DNA of 64,000 nt from Epiperipatus broadwayi (GCA_028023455.1 JAQFVV010006215.1:4945230-5009229); one strand, 5' to 3'. Counted from the stretch's first letter, positions 22,455 to 35,959 are shown. Numbers and translations: made by a program. The notes: generated by a model not told the origin, from the letters alone.

Positions 22455-25215
22455 AATGATAATAATAATAGTAATTTCCCCCCTTTGAATAAACTTCTGA
22501 AAATAATTGTTGTTCATTTCAAATGATACACATAATTCAAACAATGGCTAGTCTTTATTACAATTTTTTCTTAAAACTATTTGTTTATTTCTAATTTTTA
22601 AAAGATAAGAAGCACAAATATGATGCTTTGACATATGAAAAAAAAAGAAGCAGCACAAATACGTACACGTTTTTATGCCAGACATTCTGGAACCCGAGAT
22701 CCATAGATCATGGCTCCGTCTAGTGTTTAAACTTTTTACAAACTCCCAAGCAATAAATTATTTGATTAATTGTAACAAAGAGAGAGTGTGTACAAATAAA
22801 ATCAAATTTTTATGTCTGAATTGAAAGTTTAGTATTTACTTAATACTGATGGAATTTACTTAGTAGTTAATTTAAGTAGATTCAACCTATAACAAAGATA
22901 TTGGTATCGTGGTGACATTTTTTATGATCAATTAACAAATTGACACAGATCATTCCAGATTCTTTTACTCATTCATCTCCAAAAACCCATACTGGAAATC
23001 AGGCACTGACTGAACTATTGGGAGCAAATATAAAGTTATCTCACATATAATTTTATTCAGTTGTTAAAATGATTATTAAAACTATGCTACATGCAGGACC
23101 TGTTTGAGAAATAGTTATTGCATTGCATTGATGTTAATCAAATACATTTCAATAATAAACATTAGTGTCGAAATTAATCTGAATATAAACTACTTTATGA
23201 AGTTTTATGTTCGACTATATTGAAAGAGGCTGCACTTATCTTTATGCTTAAGTTTGAATTTCAGACTGAATAATATCATCTCCAGATCTGATATTACTAT
23301 AAAATCTAAGATATCATGTGTAAATAAACATTTTATGTTTGCTTGGCAGTTTGATATTATCAGCATTTGCAAAGTTTATCAATCCAGTTATTTTATTTAC
23401 AATTTTGAAATTGTATTGATTATACATATATAATTTTATAAAAAAGAAAGTTGTGTTATCAATAGTATATAAATCATAAAAATCAGTAGTCAGTTACATG
23501 TGAGCTTAAAAAGATACAAAAGTAAAGAGAGTTTAAAAAAATATCAAATAAACCATGCTCTATGTTGAACATAAGAATGAGAGATTGAGAATGGAATATA
23601 TACAGAATATCCAACAGCCAAATACATCTAGACAATCTCAGTGCTATTCTTACTAGCAGCTGGATGTAAATCAGAAAAACATAGTTATGGGCTGTATACA
23701 ACTGATAGATTCTTGCTTCAAATTTTAATTCATGCACATAAAGCAGTTTGCAAATAATCCATCAATTCTTAATGTATAAAATCGATGCAATTAGAATATT
23801 CACCACTCAGCATAATACATACACTTCTAAAAACATCGTTCACTATTCAATTTCCATTACAACTCAGATGACAAATTTAAGATTGATATTTGCAAGTTTA
23901 GACGTTCTTAAATCTTCTCAACGGCTCACACTGACTGCAGAGCATTATCAAGATAAATGGGTAGCAAAGTTGAGCAGCATAATAGTATCATGTTCATTTA
24001 GGAAAAAATCACATTTAAAATATATATCAACAATCATTGAAATGATAGATATGTAAATAAATAAATATTCACCTAATATACGAGAGGAGCACATATCTCT
24101 ATCAAATATTTTGCATGAGGTATAATAACTAGACACATAGCATTCATTACTATTGCATTGCCATTATCCTAGGTACAATAAATACATAAAACTTTTGATA
24201 CTGCATTGGTACAGTATATGATAACAATTTACAATGCATACTGTGTCTTTTTTTTAAAGATGTGATTTTTTAGAATGATACTGCATGGACATATACAATA
24301 TATATCTTTCAGCAATATGTACAAAATTTTATACAGTTTTTTTTTTTATTACTTTTTTTTATCTAGCTCAGTTTCTAGACTATCCATCATTATAGATGTA
24401 TTACATTTTATTGAAAATTCCTCCAAACAATAAACAATTATTTAATTATGAAATGGGATAAGTATTAATTAACTACATGTGCTCAGAACACTGAGAAATT
24501 TTTATCATCCTATGTAAAAAAAAAACAATGTTTTGTGCATCATGATAGTCATGTATGGTATTGATTTCTATAACAAAAATTATATTTTCTAATGTATAAC
24601 AATACCAATAATATCAATCTGTTTATTATCAAGGCAATTTTTTTTATTGTGATAACAGTAGATACTCATCTTTAACAAAGGTATAGATATACATAGATAC
24701 TAAATTAAATATATTATTTACATGGTGTTATATGTATCTGATGAGTATTATTTTTCCATCCCTTTTGGCTGAGGCAACATCTACATCAAGCAGAACATAT
24801 ACTTAAAGGAAGAAATACAAAGAAAATAATACTGATATATAAAGCATTTTTAATTAAATTCAAAAACGTTACAAGAGTATTGAGTAGGTTTGTTAATGTT
24901 TATAACTATATTTGTTTCTCGGTGAATTATTGATAATAGATAATTTTCCAATAAATTTTTCATTTTTAGCTTTACTATAATTGTCCTTATTTGACAGAAA
25001 TAATTATCTTCTTCTGTATTCTAGATATTCAGAATTGAAGATTAGTATTACTCGTCTACTTAATGGGAAATCTGTATTTATAAAATACTCTGTGGCTTGA
25101 TCATTCTTTTCAACTTACTATAGTATTATAATTAAGAGCAGTTATATAACTATTTATGCAGGTTGGCTTGGGTTTAAAACCTTAAATTTTTTTAAATTTC
25201 AGGAAATCGGCTTTA
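22455..25215. other. AT-rich DNA, no gene assigned
   Basis: About 2.8 kb without a recognised gene. Overlapping open frames of 62-102 codons at 23483-24136 have no known motif. The stretch 23860-24000 is a little less AT-rich and could be transcribed, but I cannot support an exon. Confidence 0.4.
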
Positions 25216-25589
<374 letters not shown>

Positions 25590-26020
25590 GATTGCCAGAT
25601 ATATAACTTCACTGTTTCCAGTCTTTAATCCCAAGTCTTCATTGATAAAGCAAAATCCAGAAACTTGTTAGAATTGCACTACTATTTGATAAACACTGAC
25701 TACTCCAGTTTATAATAGATTGTGTTAGAGTAAAGAAATGTTCTAACTTACAGTCTTAGTCTGTTAAACATTTATTGAAAATGTGATGGCTTGTAAATCT
25801 TTGTACCATTGATCATCCCTTATTTTAAATATTATTGTCTGACATCTTTTTTCAATTTTGTCCCATTGCTCTGATGACTATGCTTTTAGAGAATGAAAAT
25901 AACAGAAAGTGAATTCAGAAAACGGTCTAATTTTAGACTAGCCAATTAGTCTCTGATGAAATAAACACTAAAAAAGCTGAATTCAATAAAAAGTCAGTTG
26001 CTTTTAATGATATCTATAAG
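25590..26020. other. unremarkable AT-rich DNA
   Basis: No gene or repeat recognised between the microsatellite and the family F element. Confidence 0.5.
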
Positions 26021-26032
26021 AAAAAAAATGAT

Positions 26033-26087
26033 CTGGACCAACTGATGAATGCCGGTTCAGCATGAAATATGTATATTGAAGATCATA
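26033..26087 (+). ncRNA. hammerhead ribozyme motif, family F
   Basis: CUGAUGA at 26042-26048, a perfect stem II AUGC/GCAU, GAAA, stem III UA-UG-UA, then UA. Stem I pairs CAA with UUG. A further UGAUC/GAUCA helix is possible but uses flanking bases from the target site (from 26029). Core boxes are intact. Confidence 0.82.
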
Positions 26088-26193
26088 TATATTTTTCACA
26101 TGTGTATTGTCATCTGTATCGGTTGTATGAGATAGAGTAGATAGATGAAAGGAGCTTGAAAGTCTGTATTCAAATTCCTTACAATTACAAGAC
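26033..26193 (+). repeat. family F single unit fragment, 10 bp target duplication
   Basis: A single, non-inverted copy of 161 bp that starts at the hammerhead and ends after TCAAATTCC. AAAAAATGAT occurs at 26023-26032 and 26194-26203, a probable target duplication, though its A-run makes it less certain than the others. Confidence 0.72.
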
Positions 26194-26204
26194 AAAAAAT
26201 GATA

Positions 26205-28830
26205 TTTTTCACTCTAGTATAGTTCTTTAAGTAAATAAATGTTTATAAGATAATACTTTCTTCTCCTGGTTAAATGGTAAATTAATAATTTCAATGTTTA
26301 ATGACTGATTTTAGTTATTTGCTTCTATATCTAACACATACACATTCTTCTTTTTTTAAAGATTACATTTTAATTGCTTATCCTTCAAAAATCTTAGTAC
26401 TAATGCAATGATTGATAGAAACATAATAGTGATGATCTAAAATTGTTTATTATAATCAATAAAGTATCTAGTCTTCTGATGATAATTTAACCATTGAATT
26501 TCTCTTATACTTATATATGTTTATACATAAAATTAATCAAGAATATTGTATGAAGTTATGGGTGCCATATCTGGTACTTATTTGGCTATGTACTATTATA
26601 CAAATTTGAATAAAGTTATTTATTCATCCCAAATTGTTTAACTTGTTTAGCTACAAACTGCATTTTTCTGTTTTGAAATGAACCCTAGTGCGACTTTTAT
26701 CCATATTCCTCTATATTTGAACATTTTACTTTTACAATTAAGATTAATCTTAATGTTATTTATTATAAATGTAAGCCTTCAAATGGTAAACATTCTAAAA
26801 GTTAATATTTGAAGTTTGCAAAATATGAAAATAAATTTCTAAAAAGAATTCTTATCTATAACAATGGTGCTTGGCATCATTGGACAAATTTATCTATTCA
26901 AAAAATTACAATGAAATATTAAATATTCGAATTCAATGTTATTAAAGTGAAAATAAATTTAGGGTTAGTTATCATTAAAATATATATATATTAAAAGTAC
27001 ACATTTAATTTATCATTACTAAAATTTTAAAAAATAATTTATTTACCATTTTGATAAAAGGTTATTCTTGTTTAACCAGAAATTGTTTCTGCTTTGTCAT
27101 AACAAACTTTTTAAGAGTTGTCTTTTTAAAAATAAATGCTTTCAAAGAAAATCTCCTTGAAAGTGACATAAGTTTTCGTTTAAAATAAGTATTTTACAAA
27201 AATATTGCACAAATAACATTTAATTTATAAATATAATACTGATAATTACATTTTTTTTTTAGGAATGTAAATTTTTTTATCATTTGATTTTGGGCTAAAA
27301 CATTCTACCAATCAGAAATTATCATTTTTATTGACATCTAAGGGCACATCTGGTCATGCCATTGTTATGCAAATTGGCTATTGTCATTTCCTAAAAGGTC
27401 CATATAATCCTGACATCTTCAAAAAAAAATTTCAAGTAATAATTTTGAAATTATGCTAAAACAAAACTATAGACAGTAATGTAACATTATAAATAGGCTT
27501 AAAACAACATAGAAGAAATATAGCGATTACAGCATCATTGTAAAGTTAAAAATAGCAAAAACTGTACAATATTGCTGCTACTAAAGCAAATCAGATTAAT
27601 AAATAATCATTTATTTATAATAAAATTATCATTTTAATATGATGTAATAAAATATTTTTAAGTTATATAAACAATTAATGAAAATATTTTTAATATTATT
27701 GTTATGTGCACACCATCTAATTAGAACACGATTTAACTTTCAAAACAATGGTCACACTTCTGAATTTTATCTTACAATTGTTTTCTATTTTTCAAGCAGA
27801 ATTTATATATATGATAGTGATATATAATAGAATAAATTTTCCAATAACAAAACATTATATGTAATAGATTTTTAAAACAAAATACTCATCATTGATCATA
27901 AAATTCACAAAATAAAAGACATATATTGATTTCATTTTTATTCAGAAACTCATTTGTTAGGTTGTCCAAATAAAATTTCAAACTAAAAAATGTTAGTTAA
28001 TGTAGACTGAATGATTGTATGTAATCAATGACTATTAATGAATTTTTGTATAGAAATAAAATCGATCTGGTAAAAATGTAATAGATAATTTTTTCAGTCA
28101 GTGATGATATCATTTACAAATTCACTGAATATTATATATTAAACATTTTCATCTTTGCCCATAATATCATATATTAATATTAAATCATTTAATTTTACTT
28201 TGAAGAAAGTTACGTTGACATATTTATATAATAGACAAATTATAAACTATCTTATAAATTGTAAAAATATTTTATCATATATTACAAGTTTAATGATTTT
28301 TTTTTACTGTTAAAAGAAAGAAATGAAATAAGTTATTTTCTGTGTTTGAATTTGATTTTAAAATATACTAATAAGATTTTATAACATCAATTTGAAAATA
28401 TTTAGTTTGTTCAAGTTGACTGATTTTGAAATTTTTTTTTTAATTGGGTTCTTTTTGTTTTGTTTTGTTTTATTTATTTCAAAATTATAATTGGTATCTA
28501 AAGTTAATTTTAAAAGGCACAAGACTTAGGGAAGAAGAAAACAAAATTACTTTTGATAAAGTAAAATTAATTAACATTTTCACCAAATTTTTGATAAATA
28601 AATAATCAAAATGAAATTGAAATAAACAACTATATTATAATATTTATCAAACCAGCTTTCATCTCCATTGAGATCTTCTCAAGATAATGTACTATACAAT
28701 TTAAATAACCAATTAACTATATCTATTCCATCTACTAGACATTATTGCATTTTTTTAAATATACACTTATATATTATAATCAAATAAATAAATTTAACAT
28801 ATTTTACATCCACATATATGTACAATTTAC
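26205..28830. other. AT-rich DNA, no gene seen
   Basis: About 2.6 kb with no open frame or repeat of note. It includes poly-T runs and a TTTTG repeat near 28452-28470. Confidence 0.5.
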
Positions 28831-28989
28831 AATATTCATTTAATAACTGAAACACTCAGGCTTATTATATACTTGTGTCTATATATGTAACATATAGGGA
28901 ATATGAGCACAGACTTTCATACGACCCACCACTCTCCACACTATCTCATAACACTGATACACTTGAACACATATATGTTGAAAAAATAA

Positions 28990-29050
28990 ATAATCACCAA
29001 TATACGTATTTCATGCTAAACCAGCAATCATCAGTTGGTCCAGATTACCA
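28990..29050 (-). ncRNA. hammerhead ribozyme motif, family F
   Basis: Minus strand: CUGAUGA, stem II UGC/GCA, GAAA, stem III UA-CG-UA, then UA at the cut. Stem I is CCAA/UUGG plus GGUAAUC/GAUUAUU across an internal loop. All core bases present. Confidence 0.87.
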
Positions 29051-29574
29051 TCCCTACACATACATGCTATAAGTGCTCAGATATATATTAAGATAGCCAA
29101 ACCTCATACTTTCATGGCCAGGCTTCAGTCTACTCCTCACTCCAACTCTTCAACCATCCATCCAATTGAAAATCTGCTGATAGAATGCTCAGAGGCCACC
29201 CTGAGGCCGAGATTCTTGTCACACCCATGTTGACCTAAAGTCAATCTGACCCCTCATGTACAGGACATAAACCATTTAATACATATACAAGGGATGGGCA
29301 GACATCTCTACTTATGTAATAACTTCCCAACACTTGTATATGTATTAAATGGATTATGTCCTGTACATGAAGGGTCAGATTGACTTTAGGTCAACATGGG
29401 TGTGACAAAAATCTCGGTCTCAGGGTGGCCTCTGAGCATTCTATCAGCAAATTTTCAATTGGATGGATGGTTGAAGAGTTGGAGTGAGGAGTAGACTGAA
29501 GCCTGTCCATTAAAGTATGAGGTTTGGCTATCTTAATATATATATGAGCACTTATAGCATATATGTGTAGAGAT

Positions 29575-29636
29575 CGTAATCTGGACTAATTGATGATTGC
29601 TTGTTTAGCATGAAATACGTATATTGGTGATTATTT
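29575..29636 (+). ncRNA. hammerhead motif with one core change, family F
   Basis: Same fold as its partner in the other arm, but the first core box reads UUGAUGA (C changed to U). Stem II UGC/GCA, GAAA and UA-CG-UA are intact. The change is expected to lower or abolish activity. Confidence 0.8.
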
Positions 29637-29859
29637 ATCTTTTCAACATATATGTGTTCAAGTGTATCAGTGTTATGGGATAGTGTGGAGAGTGGTGGGT
29701 CCTGTGAAAGTATGTGATAATATTCATTTAAATAAATTAAAACTAAAAAAATTTTATACCTGTAATTCAAAAACAATTTTCTCAATTTTTTTCAAAAATA
29801 ATAATTAAATACATATTTTATATCTTTAAAATGTTATTTACATATTTACAATCATTTCC

Positions 29860-31560
29860 TACATTTTCCAACTATTTAATAAAGCCCATTCCTCTCCTAA
29901 TTTTGCTGGACCTTTTACTATATTTACATATTTGTTCAAGTTTTCTTGAATATACATTGTTTTATAGTATATTCTCTTTTGATAATCCTTCACATAACAC
30001 TTATATTTCTCTTCACATTTCATTTTATGCCCTAAATCCATATATGGTCCTGACCTCATATCTTTTCCATTAATGGCTCAATCATGTTTCTTACCTCTCT
30101 TAATTGTCATTCTTCCTTTCTGTCCTATGTGTCTTTTTTTTGCATTTTCCATAGCTAATTTTATAAACTAGCCCCACCATACTACTAACATCATTTAACT
30201 CTTTGCATTATTTAACCATTTACCTAAAGGCTTATTATTTTTCCAAGCTATTTTTATATTTTTTTCTTTCATTAATTTTTTATATACCTTTCAGAATATG
30301 GAATAGACATCCATTTACTGTTTCTATATTTATTCCTATTATTCTCATTTATTCTATCTATTTTATTGTCAAAAATCCTAATTCCTTTCCTTTTGTAACC
30401 TATTTTTACATAATCATTTTCCATCTTTCTGTTCATATGCCTCTTTTTTATCTAATGGTATATTATTCTTTAATTTAAGTCTCTTTAAAACTCCCATTTT
30501 CTGGCACCATGGCTGATAGAATTTGGATCAATCAACCCTATAATATTTTCATCTTCAATATAAAGTTCAACAACTATCTCATTCATTATCTCTCTTCTTA
30601 AAAAAATGTCTAAATATTTCAGCCCATTTTTTTCTTTCTCCATTGTAAATCTAATATTACACTCATTCTTATTTAACTCATTACAAACTTTATTAATACT
30701 TCTGTTTCCTACAAGAATATCATCCACATATCTGTAATATCTCTTAATCTCATTATTACTTATAACTCTATTAATTGTACTCTCCTCAATATTCTTTACT
30801 ACTAGTGATGATAAATTCCACTAATTGAACATCACATTACCCATCCTTTGCCTGCTCTCCAAAATTCTTCCTTGTATTTAAAATATAATGCCTCATCTAT
30901 TATTAATAATGCTTCATAAGTAGTATACATCCATTCTTCTGATAAAATATTACTTATTTTGAAATTTTCTATAACAATATCAATATTATTCTTTCTAGGC
31001 ACCCTTTGATACATCTTTTCAATATCAAATGATGCTATCGTTCCATTTCTATTTAACTTGATCTTATTTAACTTATTAACAATTTCTTCAGAATTTTTAA
31101 TATAATATTTTCCAAATCATATTATCTCTACAATTTTCTATATACTATTTCACATAAATCTTTGGCTATAGAATTATTAAAATCTAAAATTGTTTTTACT
31201 GGCATGCTTTCTTTATGAGTCTTTACTTTTCCAAACATACACGGTTGTTCAAATCCTGATGAGTATAAATTTTTATAATGTAATTTAATAACACTTTATA
31301 CTTTGTTTTAATTCTTTTACTAAGATCCTTGATTAACTTTTTATACTCTTGTTTATCCATATCTTCATATATTTTCTTTCATAGTCTGATTCATTTAAAA
31401 TTACAAATCTTGAACCTTTATCCTCAATTGTTATTATTAATTTTTGATTGTAATTCAATCTTTAAGTCATGTTTTACATTTGCTGCTTCCACACATACTA
31501 TCGTTTCTTGTTGAACATCTTTATTTACAAATGCATCTAAAAAGATCCTGACTCTTTTTT
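29860..31560 (-). pseudogene. decayed Penelope-like reverse transcriptase, second lineage
   Basis: In minus-strand reading order, the DKGS block EDKGSRFVILNESDYERK (31378-31440), typical of the N-terminal part of PLE polymerases, comes first. FDIEKMYQRVPRKNN (about 31000-31050) follows, then the catalytic YRYVDDILVG (30708-30745), then RFTMEKEKNGLKYLDIFLRR (about 30595-30660). Frames are broken by many stops. After the polymerase, PYSERYIKN (about 30280-30310) resembles the linker. I find no GIY-YIG endonuclease down to 29860, so the element either lacks it or lost it. Its residues around YVDD differ clearly from the PLE at 53 kb, so this is another family. It lies just beyond the target duplication of the large F element. 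Confidence 0.8.
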
Positions 31561-31564
31561 GATA

Positions 31565-32325
31565 AACAAATCAATTACCTTATTTTTTGTTAAAATTATT
31601 TTCTAATGTTACATTACAAAAGGCTCAAAAAAACTTTATAATTCAGCATTATTGAATATATTGTGTTAAATAGAAATATCAAGAGTAAAGGTTAAAAAGG
31701 CCATTATTCATAAAGGCAAAGGAAGTTTAGCAATAACTGTGTTCCTATGTTTTCCCAATAATAATTGGCTATAAAATTTGGCTGTGCTATTCATTGTATA
31801 TTCTTGATAAGTAATCAAATAAAACTATCAAATTTCATCTTGAATAGAAATTTTAAGCTATATTGATAATTTTTTTAAAACCCAAACTATAAATTACTAG
31901 CTAGGAAAAATTCACTGAGAATTATATATCCAACATTTTAAAAGCTGTTTAAATTTAGCAAGTTGGAAGCACAGAGAATTTATCGTTTCTGTATTGCCTA
32001 AATGCGATTATATGAACATGAAAACATATATATATAAATTCAACCCAGATTACAAAAACCTATTTTTTTAAGGATAGAAAAATATATGAAGTTAATCCAT
32101 AAAGTTAAACAACCAAGAACTTTATTGACAAGTCATAATAGACCATTGTGGAATTTCTATGCAAAGAAAATTTTTCTTTACGTTTGTAATAATAAGATTT
32201 CATATAAATTGACTTTATGAAAATATCTGGATGTGATTTTAATAGTTTTAGTATTTTTATTGTATTTGCAATGTTTTTGTTTAATTTATTTAAATGTATT
32301 TTAATATTTATAAATCTATAACAAA
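31565..32325. other. AT-rich DNA, no gene seen
   Basis: Nothing supportable; it may include the 5' end of the decayed PLE on the minus strand. Confidence 0.45.
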
Positions 32326-32328
32326 TAA

Positions 32329-32538
32329 CTGATAAGACAAGATAAAATAATTTAAATTTAAAATTTGCATTGTGCTAAGCACACTATCAACAAAATATTG
32401 CAAGTATCACAGCATTGTCTTGAAAAGTTGTGAAATGTGAAATAAGAAAGCACTATGATTCTGGCAGTATTCTGTTGAAAGCATGCTTATCACAATATAA
32501 ATTTTAAATTTAAATTATTTTATCTTTTCTTAACTCTT
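32329..32538. repeat. hairpin MITE-like inverted repeat, ~210 bp
   Basis: GATAAAATAATTTAAATTTA (32341-32360) pairs with the complement ending at 32522, and the pairing continues inward with mismatches to a loop near 32434. No ribozyme core. Arms are about 85-100 bp. Confidence 0.85.
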
Positions 32539-32948
32539 ATTTATAATGAGTTTATAAAGGTTGCAATAAATAAAGAAAAGTGCAGTAAATACCGTCAATA
32601 ATATTAAATTTATTTTAATAACTTCTATTTGCAAAGCAAATACTGTATATTGAATATTTTTAATGTGCAAGGTTATATTTTTAACAATATTTATATACAA
32701 ATTAAATCAGGATGTATTCCCATTAAATAATGATTCAAAATTAATTTATTAATAGAGGTAGGAATTGAAATTAACTTAATAATTTAGTATATTTTCTAAT
32801 AAGCTACAGTTCTTTGAATTCGCATTTAGACATAGTATTGCACTTAAAAACACATTTTTATTAATTCTTTTATGTGTATAACTATTAATAGCCAAGCAAG
32901 TGTATGCATATTAATGTGTAATATTATTATATGTATAAACCATTATTA

Positions 32949-33329
32949 ATCCAATAAACATCGCATGATCACTATTTCTTATGCTTGCTCTTAACTGTTA
33001 TTAAAACAGGCAAAACTCTCTATACGTATTGCCATTCAGTGCAAGCCAGAGTAATCAATGAATGCCAAAAGGCTTGTGCATAAAATCCCCATCTAGTTTT
33101 GTAGTTAAGTAGAGATAATAAAAAAATGGCTGCTGGAGAGTTGCATTAGATCCTAAGAGTAGATGCAGTGCTCTCATATCCAAGACTCCTTACTGATGAA
33201 GGCCACAAGCCAGAAACTAGTCTGGGGATTTTGGATGAGTAGGCACTTTATGTACAAGCCTTCTGGCATCCATTGATTACTCTATCTTGCACTAACTGGC
33301 AATATGTATAGAGAGTTTTGCCTGTTTTA
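32949..33329. repeat. family C element, 14 bp target duplication
   Basis: A left arm in inverted orientation (about 32949-33095) is joined to a forward hammerhead-bearing part (33096-33329). The junction ATCTAG-TTTTGTAG shows an internal deletion. ATAAACCATTATTA occurs exactly at 32935-32948 and 33330-33343. Confidence 0.9.
33178..33236 (+). ncRNA. hammerhead ribozyme motif, family C
   Basis: CUGAUGA at 33193-33199, perfect stem II GGC-CACAA-GCC, GAAA, C-UA-G, UC. Stem I: UCCUUA with UGGGGA (two G-U pairs), internal loop, AUCCAA/UUGGAU. Complete core. Confidence 0.9.
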
Positions 33330-33344
33330 ATAAACCATTATTAT

Positions 33345-33823
33345 TAATTTTCTATTTAATAAATATTTTGTAATTAAAACAGTCTTAGCTTTTTATTCTT
33401 GATTCAATATTCATTCTATGTATATAATTAAAGATTATGTGATTGAATAATGTGTTCTCATGTTTTCATAAACTGAGTCTATTTTATTTTTATTGAGCGA
33501 ATTTTATAATAGAGGTTTAATGAGTATAGATATAAGTGGAGGTTTAAGGATTACTTGCCTTGTTAGGAAAATATATAATGGCATATGGGATTTAATCAGG
33601 ATTAGATCAAAAGTTTTTAATACTATAGATAGGTTTCAATCTTGGTACATTTCTTATCTATAAATTTCTCCTTTTTAGCACTAGACCTCTTCTGTATGTA
33701 ATATTTGAATACCAACATACAACCATTCTAAATATAAATGTAATATATTTAATTAAAATAATTGATGTTTCCCTTTGACTGATGTTGTCTATCATGCTCT
33801 AATTTTTTGTATCTTATATGACT
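33345..33823. other. AT-rich DNA, no gene seen
   Basis: No supportable feature. Confidence 0.5.
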
Positions 33824-33831
33824 GTCTAGAT

Positions 33832-34454
33832 TAGGAGTGTCATTAGAAAAAGAAGAGCTGTCTTGGGTCACACTTTAAACATACAAATATTACTGAAAGC
33901 TGATAAGCAAATTAAGGTTTCTCATGCATAATTTTTGTGATATCAACCAAATTACAAATTAGGAAAAAAATCTTTAAATAATAATCCTAATTATGCAGCG
34001 ACCCATTTGGACGGGGGCTTCCAAATTTGTGAACACTAATATAGAAAATGTATATATCTAAATTAAGGTTTCTCATGCATAATTTTTGTGATATCAACCA
34101 AATTACAAATTAGGAAAAAAATCTTTAAATAATAATCCTAATTATGCTGCGACCCATTTGGACGGGGGCTTCCAAATTTGTGAACACTAATATAGAAAAT
34201 GTATATATCTAAATAATAAAACAGCATTGATGTTTTTTATATATATTTTCATAAATAAAAGTAAAAGAGGGAAACATAAAAGTAATTGGATATTTGACAC
34301 TGTATTTGAGTATGTACATTTGTTTTAATCACACTGTGACACATAATTATAAAAACATCTCGTACGGTTTTACATAAATTTACGATTTTGCATTGGGCCA
34401 CATTCATAGTCATTCTGAACCACATGTGGCCCTCAGGCACAGATTATACCCCTA
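33832..34454. mobile_element. non-autonomous hAT-like element
   Basis: The left end TAGGAGTGTC and the complement of the right end TAGGGGTATAATC resemble hAT ends of the CAGGGGT type, followed on the right by GGGCCACATGTGG, a box common next to hAT ends. Candidate 8 bp target duplication: GTCTAGAT (33824-33831) and GTTTAGAG (34455-34462), 6 of 8 matching. No transposase; the 63-codon frame at the right end is the terminal sequence itself. Contains a recent 151 bp tandem duplication. Confidence 0.55.
33909..34210. repeat. 151 bp tandem duplication, nearly identical
   Basis: Copies 33909-34059 and 34060-34210 differ, as far as I can see, only at GCAGCGACCC versus GCTGCGACCC. The near identity points to a recent event or to an assembly duplication. 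Confidence 0.95.
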
Positions 34455-34464
34455 GTTTAGAGTA

Positions 34465-35890
34465 ACTTGAACTATCTCTGAATTTATTCAGTTTTATCTA
34501 TGTATATCAAAATTATTTCTATTTGCTTTTTGTTTCTTCTGCAATTAAACTGATTGTAATTATTTTTAATGGATACAAATAATAATGAAAACTTAAGTTA
34601 TGATTAATTTTTTAAAAATCATTATAACTGAATACACAGATAGTTCAAAAATTACAAAACTCTGTCATATTAAAATTATTAAAAATTTAAGTATCTTACT
34701 CAAAGTGATGTAGAAAAATATTTAAAAATTGAAGTTCTTCTTGGCTAGTTGCTATTGATTTAATGTTTAACTTCTATATGTGTTCTATGATAGAATAATG
34801 GAGACACTATATTTCAAGATGTATTAATCATTTGCAGAAAGAAATCTTTAATAAATCTAGAATTATTTATAAATAGTACTTCAACTTTTTCAATTCTCAA
34901 GATCCAAAAGTTATTCATCACATTTATCACTCATAGATTTAAAATTATTTTTAATGAGTAAAAACATAGTGTGATGAAGATTAAGATTGTAAATTGTCTC
35001 AGGAATTTTTAGATGACACCAGTTATCTGTCTGTTCCACCATGTTATAGTTTGGGGTGGTGTATATAATCACCTGGAAGATGCTATTTAACATATAATAA
35101 ATGTGATATAGCCTTATCCATTCACTTCATTTGTGAAATATTAATGTAATCATTTCTAATCATTTTATCTGTGACCATTTCTATTGTCAGTCCATTATTG
35201 TGATATTTGTTTGTACTCACTCCAACATGTTTGTATGCATTTTAAACTATTGTGTTTTCCCAAAATTACATATGCAATGTAGGGTGTACTTTATAAGTGT
35301 ATTCTTTCTTATACATGTCTGTTGGATAATAATTTATAATTATGTCATATGTTGTTACTTCTATTGATTTGTTTTTATTTGAAGAATATTTTATACTGAT
35401 TGAATGATTATTATATTAATACAATAAACAAATCTGAAAAGTAATTGTGCAATTGTATAATTTTTATTATTATAAATAACTCCTTCAAAATTGTATATTT
35501 TCTGGTTTGGGTTTAAAATAAAATCAGACAAATACAAGTGTTAATTTTTAGGTTATGGGGTTTAGCTTGAACTGCCGATTATAATTAATGATTACTTGGT
35601 TACATCACTGTGTAATACTTATTCTTCCCATTATAATTTCATTATTTAAATAACTAAGAAATTTAAATAAAAAAACGTGTAATCAAGATACATAACATCT
35701 TCAAAAGTATAATTATGAAAACATATCTTAATAATAATTTTAAAAAAGCAAACAAATTATAATTGGATACAATTAAATTGCTAAACAGGAAAATGCAAAA
35801 ACTATGATATAATACAACTAAAAGAGTTATCTTCATTCTATTCTACAGCTATTTTCTCTAATATTGAATAATCAATGGAAAGCTAGTGAT
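34465..35890. other. AT-rich DNA, no gene seen
   Basis: No gene. The 60-codon frame at 34911-35093 on the minus strand is unremarkable. Confidence 0.5.
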
Positions 35891-35892
35891 AT

Positions 35893-35955
35893 AGTGCTAT
35901 AAAATCCCCATCTCCAGACTAGTTTCTGTTTTTTCCTAAATCACTGAAGACTAGA
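35893..35955 (-). repeat. short family C remnant with broken hammerhead
   Basis: ATAAAATCCCCATCTCCAGA followed by CTAGTTTCTG matches the family C ribozyme region on the minus strand, but the CUGANGA part is lost and the unit is otherwise gone. Confidence 0.6.
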
Positions 35956-35959
35956 TTTC

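Larger units (their letters stand above)
28844..29718. repeat. large family F inverted dimer, 13 bp target duplication
   Basis: Two arms of about 390 bp (28908-29295 and 29331-29718) are reverse complements with high identity around a 35 bp loop (29296-29330). The left side carries about 60 bp more, ending in the tail also seen at 19.97 kb. AATATTCATTTAA occurs exactly at 28831-28843 and 29719-29731. Each arm holds a hammerhead pointing outward. This is the clearest full-length F unit: hammerhead, a body containing AGGTCAACATGGG, and an outer end with AGTCTGTG. Confidence 0.93.
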
